A stretch of DNA of 64,000 nt from Scilla litardierei. Lineage: Eukaryota; Streptophyta; Magnoliopsida; Asparagales; Asparagaceae. Shown in pieces: positions 34,970 through 45,002 of this stretch. Location: the NCBI GenBank assembly GCA_030789695.1, contig CM061139.1, forward strand, positions 5,657,878 to 5,721,877, written 5' to 3'. Position 1 is the stretch's first letter. Every line of letters starts with the position of its first letter. The position numbers were made by a program, and so were the translations under genes. The notes under the pieces were generated by a model. It was not told where the DNA came from. It searched no databases and was given only the letters and a program-made list of their open reading frames with translations.

Positions 34970-37900
34970 AATTTGATATTCTTGATATAATTTGAAATTC
35001 TTTATATAATTTGATATTACATAATGAGTTTGTCATGGTTAAAAATGAGTTTGTCATGGTTCAAATACATATTTAAATTCACACATTCTCCAAATTCACA
35101 CATTCCCCAAAGACACATTCGTCAAATACATATTTCAAAATTTCGCAATCAAACAGTTTTTAGCCTTAAGTAAAACATTGTATAGACAACAGTCAAAGGT
35201 TTTTCTCATTCAAAATAACTTTATCATTTTTTTGCAATCATCCAGGCTCATCCATTCTCCTATTCAAGCTCATCCAAGCACATCCATTCTCAAAATACAT
35301 AATGCAAAACAGAGTTTGAAAGATTCTCATTCAATCAGTTAGAAATTTAACAAATGCTAATATTCAGATGCTAATCAATTCTTAGAGAATTGACATATGT
35401 CCTAACCAAAATAGAGAGAAATTTGGTTATAACATAGAGAAATTTGGTTTTGGGTAATTTTGTGTCCTGCTAATGTTAAGAGTTGTCCTGCTAATAGATT
35501 CAGTTTCATTTCATAACTCAGTTTCAGTTTCAATATTGGTTTTGGGTAATGTTGTGCATTTCACAAATCAGTTGCCATTTTTTTCTAAATGTATTCAACC
35601 TCTTACCCAAATGCTAATGTGAGACTAAATTTCAAACTCTTAGCCAAAACCAATTGAACAAAATGACACAATTTGAACCAATTGCACCAAAACCAATTTA
35701 AATCCTCAGGATAGTCAATTGGTTTGCAATACATATGAAATAGAATATTGACATTCCTTATGTGAAACTGGTATTCACCTGAATGTGATTTCAAAATCAA
35801 ACTTCAAAACACCAGTGTTAAACTTTAACCAGTGTTTTGAATGTGAATGTGAATGTGATGTGTTTTGAAGTGAATACCAGGTTTTAACATTCACATATCA
35901 CTGGTGTTTTGCAGTGATATGTGAATGTGAACTTTAACACCAGTGTTTTGAAGTGAACTTGGTATTCACTTCAAGAAAATTTCAAACACCAACTTGAATG
36001 TTAAAGTTCAGGAAAATTTCATATCAAACACCAACATTCAAGTTCAGGTTGGTGTGATATGAAATGTTAAACTTGATAACTCACAGGACATTTAATAACT
36101 CAATCTTGATAACTCAAATTATCAAACTTGGTATCCTTGGATGTTGGTGTTTGATATGAAATTTCACAGGACATTCACAGCAAAATTTCATAACTTGATA
36201 TGTTGGTGTTTCATATTAAAGATAACTTGATAACTCACATGACATTTAATGTTGGTAACTTGATATGTCCTGTTATTAAATTGAACTCATATCCTGTGAT
36301 ATCATGGATATACAAAATTGATAAAACAAATTTGATAAAACCTGTGATATCCTTAGTTAAAGTGTATATCAAAATGAGAGGATCCTGTTTACAAAATGAG
36401 TTCACCCATATCTCTTTGATACAGGATTCTCTATTGAATAACAAAAAAGTATATCACTGTTGAAAATCCAAGTATAGCGCATTTTGAATGAAATTTGTAA
36501 ACATCTTGATAAATTTCATTGAATAACAAAATTATCATCTTGAATGAAATTTCAATGGAATTTTGTTCACATATCTCAATGAGAATTTCAATTAAAAATT
36601 TTGTAAAACTCAATTTTGTGCACACATCAAGATGATATATTCTCAATGAAATTCTGTAAAACTGAATTTCATTCAAATATCTCAATGAAATTTTGTAAAC
36701 ATCAAGATGATATATTCTCATTGAGTAGATAAAACAAATTTCATTCAAGATAAAACAATTTGTAATCCTGTCCCAAACTCAAGATAAAACAATTTCACAT
36801 ATAACATTCTCATTGAGTAGATGAAATTTTGTAAAACATCACAATGAAATCCTGTCCCAAACTCAATTTCATTCAAATATCTCAATGAAATTTTGTAAAC
36901 ATCAAGATGATATATTCTCATTGAGTAGATAAATAACAAGTTCAATGTAAGAGGATATGGGTGAAACAATCTCATTCGATTTTGTTCACAATCTCATTCA
37001 ATCTTGATAAATTTCATTCAATCTCATTCAATCACAAAACAAATCTTGAATGGGTGAAACAATCTTGAACAGGATATGGGTGAAACATGATATGAGTGAA
37101 ACAATCTTGAATGAAATTGAATGAAATTTCATTCAATGTTTTACAAAATCTTGAATGAAATTTATCAAGATGTTTCACCCATATCCTCTCACAAAACAAA
37201 ACAGGATCCTCTCCCATATCCTGTTTAACCCACAAACATTTCTATGATATGTGAAATTGAACTCTTATCATGGAATTGAACTCATATACATGATCAATTC
37301 CTGTGAACTCATATGAATTCACCCATAATTTACAGTATCAAAATTATACAATATCAAAATTCATAAGGATATCACAATCTCTTTGATACAGGATTCTCTA
37401 TTGAATAACAAAAAAGTATATCACTGTTGAATATCCCAGTATATCTCATTTTACACTCAAATTCAAAATAGCTGTAATAACACTCAAAATTGATTCAAAA
37501 ATTCATTCACAAAATTCATTCAAAAATTTCTGTCTGACAATGATGAAGAAATCAAACCCATGTATATAAACTGTAATAACACTCTTGGTGTGTTAAATTT
37601 CACCCAAACTGAAACACTTGAATAATTTAACACACATGGAAAATTTGATGTGTTAATTTAATAATGTGTTCACCAAACTGACAGGATATGTGTTAATTTA
37701 ATAATGAAACACCAATTTCTTGCACATAATATTTTAAGTTGAGAGAACACCTCAATTCTCAAGGGTGAAATGTCACATATAATTTCACATATAACATTCA
37801 AAAATACTTCACTGATTTTGAATAATTCACAGGACATTCACCCATATCTCTTATGAATTTGACCCATATCTCACAGGATACTTCACAGGATACTTCACAG

Positions 37901-40429
37901 GACATTCACAGGACATTTAATCTTGATAACTCAAAAACTGATATTCATATATTCAAAAACTTGATATACTTGTGAAAAATTTGATAAAACTTGTGAAAAA
38001 TACTTCATTCAATTCACAGGACATATAACCTTGATAACTCAATTTGATTCACTTCATTCACAGGACATATACTTGTGAAAATTTTTTGAGGTTATTTTAG
38101 TAAATGATGTATATCAAGATTTCCACTTGTGTAAAATTGAAATATAACTCAAAATCAGTGAATGAAGTGAATGAAGTATATCTTGTGAAAAATATTTCAT
38201 TCACTAAAATTTGATATAACTCAAAAATCATTCACAGATAACAGGATAGCATTCACAGGATAAAATCTAAAATGTTAATCTTCAGGAAATCTTATGTGAA
38301 CTTATTTGAACTTATGAGATATGATTTTGCATATCCTTCACCTAAAGTTAAAATGAACTGGATATCAAAAATTTCACAAATAATTTTGCATATGAGAAAT
38401 TTCACATATAATTTCACATATAACATTCAAAAATGTTGGTGTTTGACTGGTGTTAATGTTACTTTTCAAGTGATATGTGAACTTTTCACAGGATATCAAC
38501 ATTTATGAATGTTAATGTTACTTTTCACAGGATATCAACATTTTTGAATGTTAAATTTCACATATAAGTTCAAATTTATAATTTCACATATAATTTTTGA
38601 AATTAACAGGATATCAAAAAGTTCACATATAATTAGAGTGAATTTTTGAACTTTAAGTGAAAATCTAATGTTGCAAACTATCAGATCATTCACATATAAC
38701 TTTACATGTCCTGTGAAGTATCAACTCATTTAATAACTCAGATTGATAATTTGCAACTTGGTTATCAAGATACTTCAAAGGACATTCACATGACATTTAA
38801 TAATTCACAGGACATTTAATCTTGATAACTCAAATTGATACTTCATCTTTAATCATTCACATTTAATAACTCAGTTCATGATTTTCAAATTATCTTGATA
38901 TCCTGTTACAATTCACAGATAATCATTCACAGATAAAAGGATATCATTCACAGGATAAAATCTAATGTTGCAAATTATCAAATCATTCACATATAACTTG
39001 ATGTTGCAAATTTTCACTCATTCACAGAGTTATATCAAATTAAGTATCAAATATTCACGCATTCAAATTTTCACAGATATTGCATTTAATGGTAAAGTTC
39101 ACTTGAATATTCAACTGTTATATTCACAGGACATTCAAAAAATTTATACCAAAAATTTCAAAATTGATCCTGTTGCAATTCACAGGACATTTTCAAAAAT
39201 TTCAAAATTTATACCAAAAAGTTCAAAATTTGAATGAGTTGAAATTAACAGGATATCAACATTTTTGAAGGGTTCAAATCACCTTGTAGAAGTTTCACCA
39301 AAGTGAATTCAAAAAATTAGAGTGAATGTTAAAGTTATCAACTGTTATCTAATTAGATAACATTATCAACTTTTGTGAATATAACACCAACTCTAATTAG
39401 ATCACATTTCAATTTTATTAAATTACAAAAAGTTCAAAATTATTCAAAAAGTTCAAAACTGATTTTTCAAGTTTTATATTCAAATGTTATATTCAAAAAG
39501 GTCAAAATTTTCAAAAAGTTCAAAACACCAACTTGAACCCTTTATGGTATATTCAAAAAGTTCAAAAAGTGCAAAAAGATCAAAAAGTTCAAGTTGGTTA
39601 TATTAAAAAAATTATTCACAGATGATACCTGAATTCACTTTGTAAACACATTTTTGATTCACATATGAAAAGTTCTTCACAGATGAAAAGTCCAAAACAC
39701 CAACTTGAACCCTTCAATTTGAATATTTTTGAATTCACTTGATTCACCTGAGGTTGAATGACTAACACACCCAGCCACCTTGCACTTTTGAAGATCCTAG
39801 CCACCCAGACACACAGCCACCTTGCACTTTTGATTCACCTTGCAAACACATGAAAATGTCAACCAGCCAAATTAACAAGATATCAAAAATTTCACAAATA
39901 ATTTTGCATATGAGAAATTTCACATATAATTTCACATATAACATTCAAAAATTCACAGGAAAATATCAACATGTCCTGTGATATATTGAAAGTGAGTATA
40001 TTGCAAACCTGTGATATATTGAAAGTGAGTATATTGAAAGTAACAGTTGAATATTCAAGTGAAAATCAAATATTGAATAATTTGCAATATATCACCCAGA
40101 ACTTTTGTAATATATCACAGGACATTTGCAATATATATCACAGGACATTTGTAATATATATCACAGGTTTGTAATATTTGTCCTGTGAATTGTAATATAT
40201 ATCACAGGACATTTGCAATATATCACCCAAACATTTTCCTTTTTGCAATTCACAGGACATTTTCCTGTTTCAATACTCACTTTCAACATTTATGAATACT
40301 CACTTTCAACATTTTTCAATACTCACTTTCAACATTTTCCTGTTTCAATACTCACTTTTCCCAGGATATCAACATTTTTGAATGTTAATGTTACTTTTCA
40401 CAGGATATCAACATTTTTGAATGTTAAAT
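34970..40429. repeat. AT-rich patchwork of short dispersed direct and inverted words (5.4 kb)
   Basis: There is no gene here. The sequence is a mosaic of a small vocabulary: TCACAGGACATT, CAGGATATCAACATTT, TTGATAACTCA, ATTTCACATATAA, GATGATATATTCTCA, in both orientations. Longer near-exact copies occur: 36413-36486 with 37382-37440; 38360-38434 with 39881-39955; 38518-38563 with 40390-40432. It starts where the 5'-most Rep exon relic fades and ends abruptly at the duplication junction (TTTC/TTCC overlap at 40430). Similar words occur at 24100-24360 in the same Helitron. The 60- to 105-codon frames inside it are repeat translations. Confidence 0.8.
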
Positions 40430-41205
40430 TTCCTAACGGTTGAAGTTAGGTAATTGTATTGCCAAGGCAATATTGGATAAATCTTGTACTGGATTGGTCG
40501 GGGACTGGACGTACCTGGGTTGCGGGGAACCAGGATAAAATCGCTTGTCTTTGCATTTGCTTTTCTGTGATTGTTTATATTTCTTGTACAATCATTTTTT
40601 TTGCTAATCTTATATCTTTCTAATTTCTTGTTCATTTATTATTTCAAAGATTAATTGTTTATTTCCACAGTGTAAAGATCTCTTTGTAAAGATCTCTTAT
40701 CTGATTGTAATCATATCTCTTTTATATTTTTTGTAAGATTACTTTGTTGATTAAGAACTAAGCGTAGATCACTCTAGTTGGTTTCTTAGGCAACATTAGA
40801 AGGGTTTTATTTGCTATTGTTATACAATCGAAAAAGTTTATTATTTGTACAACACTATTCAACCCCCCTTCTAGTGTTGTTACCATCTATAAGATCTAAC
40901 ACCACCAAGATGTTGGGAAGGAAAGTGGGGCCATTGAAGACTTTGAGCAAGATTGTCATAAGTGAGATGGATGTTGATACCATTAACCTTGGTATCAAGG
41001 AAAACGGGGCCACCTTTCCCTACCACAACCACGTTGGAATAAAATTCCTTGACGAGAGTGAGATAGTATGAAATTGTGTCACACCAAAGATGGAAGAAAG
41101 AGACGGGTTGGAGAAGGTTATGGAGGTTGTAATTGATGATGACCGTATTGGTAAATTTAATGGCGCGTTCCAGGAAGAGAGAGGCTCTTTGGACGGTTGC
41201 GACCG
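40430..41205. repeat. Segmental duplication, left end of copy 2 (LTR end plus flank)
   Basis: Copy of 1818-2593: the last 472 bp of the old LTR (to 40901) and 304 bp of its flank, including the transposon-protein-like minus frame. The left edge abuts the AT patchwork. The right edge is the hexamer CGACCG (41200-41205), shared with the SIRE env-like ORF (51955-51960). Confidence 0.9.
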
Positions 41206-42290
41206 TTTTGGGGACTCCTATAGTCCTCACTGCGGAAATCTTAGGAGAGATTTTGGGTATCTCTTCGTCTGGCCTTCTTCCTTCTGATATCTCGGTAGAT
41301 GATATTTCTTCTCTTGATCAGACCATCCTTTCAGAGATTTTCCATCAGATTCCTTCTGCCATGATTGGCGTGCCTTCTAAATCTTTCAAGCCAAATGCAT
41401 GGGTCCTAAATCTGATTCTGAAGTCGTGCTTGCTTCCCAAGTACGGCTCCTCTTCTTTACCATCCCAGCCATTTTTGAAGCTTATCTATGCGATCTTCAT
41501 GGGGAGCTCGATTAATTGGGCTCGAATTATACTCGATAAGATTGACTCTTTCGAGTGTATTCGAAAGTCCAATAAATCGGCTCATATCCCATTTCCTTGC
41601 ATGTTGACCCTCGTGTTTCGTCATTTTCGTGTCACATTGCCTCGTGACGATGAGCGTCCCCTTGGTCCTCCCCTGAATGCGACGGCCGTCAAGAAATCTC
41701 TTGCGGCGCTTCGTCACGTTCAGAGGACGACACCTTCTGCGTCTGTCCCTGCCTCTGCCAGTGCCTCTGCTACTCCCGTTGCCACCCTTGATGATGTCCT
41801 ACGGATACTTCGTCGTCACGAGTCCCGCTTGGCTCGTACCGAGGAGGTAGTCTGCCGTATGGCTCGTCAGATGGATGTTGAGCTTCCTCCTTCCGTGTCT
41901 GAGGATGAGGAGTTTGATGAGATGGCTGAGGAGGACATTGAGGAGCTCTGTCGTGCTTCGACTCGTGCCCCCGAGGGCACTTCTGCTGGTACGGCTGCTG
42001 CTGGTACTTCCACTTCTGCTCCTGGAGTTGCCACCTCTTCCGGTGTTCCAGAGCCATCTGCTGCAGCTCTTCAGCCTTCTGAGCCTGCTGCTGACCCAGT
42101 TTTCGAGCCTGCTCATGTATCTGCTGCTGTTGCTTCTGTCGAGACTCATGCTGCTGTTGAGCCTGTTGCTGAGATCTCGACTCCTGCCCCGACGATTCCA
42201 TCTGTTGAGACACCTCTTCTCCCTGCAGAGCCTGAGTCCACTCCGTCGACTGGACCCACGGACGCTGCAGATCCTGCCTCCTCCTCGTGA
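41206..42290 (+). pseudogene. Truncated SIRE env-like ORF (3' part of an upstream tandem copy)
   Basis: This matches 51961-53045 of the full element almost base for base (for example ATG for ATT at the 41861 position) and ends at the same stop after PASSS. The first half of the ORF is missing: the frame enters from unrelated duplicated DNA at 41133-41205, so its apparent Met start is artificial. It retains the ILGISSSGLL region, a short charged helix (about 41800-41940) and the Ala/Ser/Pro/Glu-rich tail. With 42291-44975 it is the 3' end of a SIRE copy sharing its LTR with the next copy. Confidence 0.85.
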
Positions 42291-43232
42291 TCGTTGTTCC
42301 GAGGACTCTCCATATTCGTTTTGGATGATATATTCTAGTGAGAGTGTCTTGGGTTAGGATGGGGTTGAGAGTTGCTTTGATGTATTTTTTTGTGCTTTCT
42401 GGTAGTCGGTGTTGGATTTTATGATGATGATGATGTATTTCTTTTTGATGATATGTAGCGCTTGATATGATGTATCTCATATATTCGATGTGATATTTTT
42501 TGGATGTACTCATGTTGTCTCTATATATATATATATATATGTTCATCATCGTTCACTTTATCTTTTATTCGTCGTGCAAGTTTTAATATTCGTTGAATAT
42601 ATTTGAAATGTGATATCGAATCGACGCATAAAAAGTTGGTTAAATGGATTTAAATTCTGTAATTTTATAGAATTGTTCTCCGTGCACAAAATTAACCAAG
42701 AATATTGAATATTGAAGAGTATGTTTCTTTATTCAAGAAATGAATAATGATTTGGTGTTTTTGATGATTTTGAATTTTTTTTTTGCTAATGGAAAATTTG
42801 GCACACCTTGTTTTGATTTCCACAATTTTTCCCTTGGTGTCAAGTTGGTCCATTGCCTTTGTCTACGACTCCCGATGTTGGATTTTACATTTCCTAATTG
42901 TTGTCGTTGTATGCCACCCATTTTTGGGATAATGCCAAAGGGGGAGAGATAATGATAATAAATAGCGCAAATGAAAATTTAACTCAATTTCCAAGAATCT
43001 AGTTTGATATGCTAGATTCAGGGGGAGTTAAGATACATATAAGGATTTTCAAAATCCGATATTTCAAAAATCAATTCACTTTATTTATCTTACTAGTCTG
43101 CTTGATGCAATTCATTTATATTCATTTTGGAATTGACGTGTCATCAATGCAGGGGGAGTAAGTATTTTACATTTGAATTATTATCTTTGATTATTATTTA
43201 TGTTGGTTTGTCATCACCAAAAAGGGGGAGAA
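42291..43232 (+). other. SIRE 3' untranslated region with serial purine tracts and PPT
   Basis: Non-coding. A (TA)n tract lies at about 42521-42540. G-rich purine tracts at 42937-42948, 43020-43027 and 43151-43158 precede the functional-looking polypurine tract AAAAAGGGGGAGAA at 43219-43232, directly before the LTR. The same layout is at 53039-53980 in the downstream copy. Confidence 0.8.
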
Positions 43233-43657
43233 TGTTGAATATTGGACTCCCCGGATTTGGTTTTGGATGATGAGCAAACATAAATAATTCATGATCTAAC
43301 AATTTGTGAGCGCAGTATTGGAGATCGTCGCCAATTTCACGTGAACATTCAAAGCGACATCTCAACACTTTCCAAAGCTCATTTTCATGCCTAAAGCTTC
43401 GTTGAAGCTCTTGCGACGCTTTGGAAGTAATGAAGATTCAATCGAAGCTCTCAAAGACCGTTTATTAAGGTTTTATTTATAGTCTTTTAGTTTCGATTGA
43501 TAGAATGTTAAGCCTTGAGTATATCTTACGTTTCTATCTTCATTACGCTCATTTCGTAGCTCTAGGATTCTTGCACAAGTTCACTCTAACTTCCTCGAAG
43601 CGTCGCGCTTCGATTCGGACTTTGTTGTGCATGTTAGTTGGTACAAGAACAAGTACT

Positions 43658-44149
43658 GACCGACTAGATGGTGATCTAGTCGGTCGGCCACTGTTCTTGG
43701 ACCGACTAGTTTATGTCAGTTAATTCTTAGCTCTTTACTGTTTACAGTTAGTCGGTCTATGTTGACTCACCGACCGACTAGTTTGTGAACTAGTCGGTCA
43801 GTGATGCTTCTTTGACCGACTAGTTGAGACTGACTGTTCACTCTAAAATTCTCCTAAGCTACTGTTTACCGTTAGTCGGTCTAAGAACGTTTGATGACCG
43901 ACTAGTTGACAATCTAGTCGGTCAACTTTTGTTCTTGGACCGACTAAGTCAACTTGCCTTCAGACTATGTTGTTTTCCCTCTTAGTCGGTCTACGTTCAT
44001 TGGATGACCGACTAGTTGTGAAACTAGTCGGTCAGACAGTGTTCTTGGACCGACTAGTTTTCTAGGTCTGAAATTCTATCTCTTCTCAGATCTGCTCTTA
44101 GTCGGTCCTTGCTTTGTGACTGACCGACTAGTTGATGAACTAGTCGGTC
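43658..44149. repeat. Array of five 28-bp inverted repeats in LTR A
   Basis: Hairpin-capable elements lie at 43658-43685, 43772-43799, 43896-43923, 44006-44033 and 44122-44149. All are exactly 28 bp, with arms of 10-12 bp (GACCGACTAGTT and AACTAGTCGGTC) and a 4-8 nt variable centre. Centres are 110-124 bp apart. Each is flanked by single half-sites, TTAGTCGGTC on the left and TTGGACCGACTA or similar on the right. Stem bases are conserved while centres vary, which argues for a constraint on the arms. LTR B has the same array at 54406, 54520, 54644 (one arm mismatch), 54754 and 54870. It lies upstream of the TATA box, in the U3 enhancer position. Confidence 0.9.
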
Positions 44150-44227
44150 AGTGAGTGTTCTTTGACCGACTAGTTCTCACAGATTTCTTTCCGTTGGAGA
44201 TTGACCTAACTTGTTTTTATGGGACCC

Positions 44228-44235
44228 TATAAATA
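44228..44235 (+). promoter_or_regulatory. LTR A TATA box
   Basis: TATAAATA at 44228-44235, about 80 bp after the last inverted repeat, in a CCCTATAAATACG context typical of plant LTR promoters. Transcription would start some 30 bp downstream and give the genomic RNA of the full copy. Confidence 0.7.
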
Positions 44236-44977
44236 CGAACCTAGGTCATTTCTATCTTCAATAGGGCTGTCATTAAGAGATTCATTGAGTTCTAAAGAGA
44301 TAGCTATTCTCCCTCAAATCTAAAGCTCTCTTCCTCACAAGAAACCCATTCTCTCTCATTTCTAGATCTAGAGAGAAGCTTGTTCTTGGTGAGCTCTTCA
44401 AGCTATTGCTTGATTCAAGTTTCCAAATCTTCCCTAGGCACCCATTGCTGCTCATTTCCTTGGTGCTAGGGTTTGGTAACTTCATCTTCCTCAAATCCTT
44501 CATTCCCCCTTTTGGGTAAGAAAAACTCAAGGTATAGGATTTTGTGGTAAGAGTATTTATTTCATATTAAACTCTTTTATATTGCTTATTGGCTCTCTCG
44601 GTTGTGAGAGAAGTTTGTGATCCCGGGTTGTGGGATTCACTTTGCCATTGCATGTATGATTTGATCTTGTGAAGGTTTTTCACAAGATATTCATAGTGGA
44701 AATCTTGAGTTAGGGTTTCTAACTCAAGTATCCGGAAGGGATCCGGGTGGTTGGGACGTAGGATCACCGGGAACAAGTCGGGGAGACTTGGGTGGATCCG
44801 AACCCATTAACTTCATTTGTTAGCATTGTTAATTTCATTGTTGTCATTCAATTTAAGCTTCCGCAAATTGACTTGGTAGTTGTGTGCAATTTAATTTGGA
44901 ATAATACGCCTTATTATTTTAAAGTACTATTCACCCCCCCTCTAGTACTTGTGCAGTAGCTGGTAGGGCATTACATT

Positions 44978-44990
44978 TGGTATCAGAGCC
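44978..44990 (+). other. Primer-binding site (initiator tRNA-Met type)
   Basis: TGGTATCAGAGCC begins two bases after the LTR end. It is complementary to the 3' end of plant initiator methionine tRNA, the usual copia primer. Confidence 0.92.
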
Positions 44991-45002
44991 AGATACTCAG
45001 CT

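Larger units (their letters stand above)
22392..40429 (-). mobile_element. Helitron 2, Rep/helicase-bearing; right (5') end not found
   Basis: The 3' terminus is clear: CTAG at 22395-22392 after a perfect palindrome, inserted after host A22391; the unoccupied site is A63246/T63247 in copy 2. The Rep/helicase gene runs on the same (minus) strand at 28745-34893. No TC...GA|T end followed by the expected TATGTATATAC host sequence is visible before 40430, where the duplicated locus restarts. The 5' end was therefore probably lost in a rearrangement, and the right limit given is only the end of unique sequence. Cargo includes a SINE (22697-22785) and a DUS3 exon (24451-24619). Confidence 0.75.
43233..44975 (+). 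repeat. SIRE LTR A (1743 bp), shared by two tandem copies
   Basis: It starts TGTTGAATATTGG after the polypurine tract and ends GGCATTACA before the primer-binding site, with TG...CA ends. It serves as the 3' LTR of the truncated left copy and the 5' LTR of the full copy. Compared with LTR B (53981-55726) I find about eight substitutions and a longer C run in B, so insertion was recent. It contains five 28-bp inverted repeats (43658-44149) and a TATA box. Confidence 0.93.

Noticed and set aside
36200..39237. Several 65-105 codon frames in the AT patchwork
   Set aside because: They repeat the same few words, lack motifs and occur on both strands equally.
40400..40430. Right end of Helitron 2 at the duplication junction
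   Set aside because: The required GA end next to host T and the known host continuation are absent; the junction has only a TTTC/TTCC overlap.
41770..42549. 259-codon Gln/Ser-rich minus frame (also 52525-53298)
   Set aside because: It is antisense to the Ala/Ser/Pro-rich tail of the SIRE env-like ORF and runs into a TA repeat; a composition artefact.
43658..44149. CRISPR-like regularly spaced 28-bp repeats
   Set aside because: They are inverted repeats with variable centres inside a plant LTR and are recreated in the second LTR. Intervening DNA is itself repetitive, there is no leader or cas gene, and the genome is eukaryotic.
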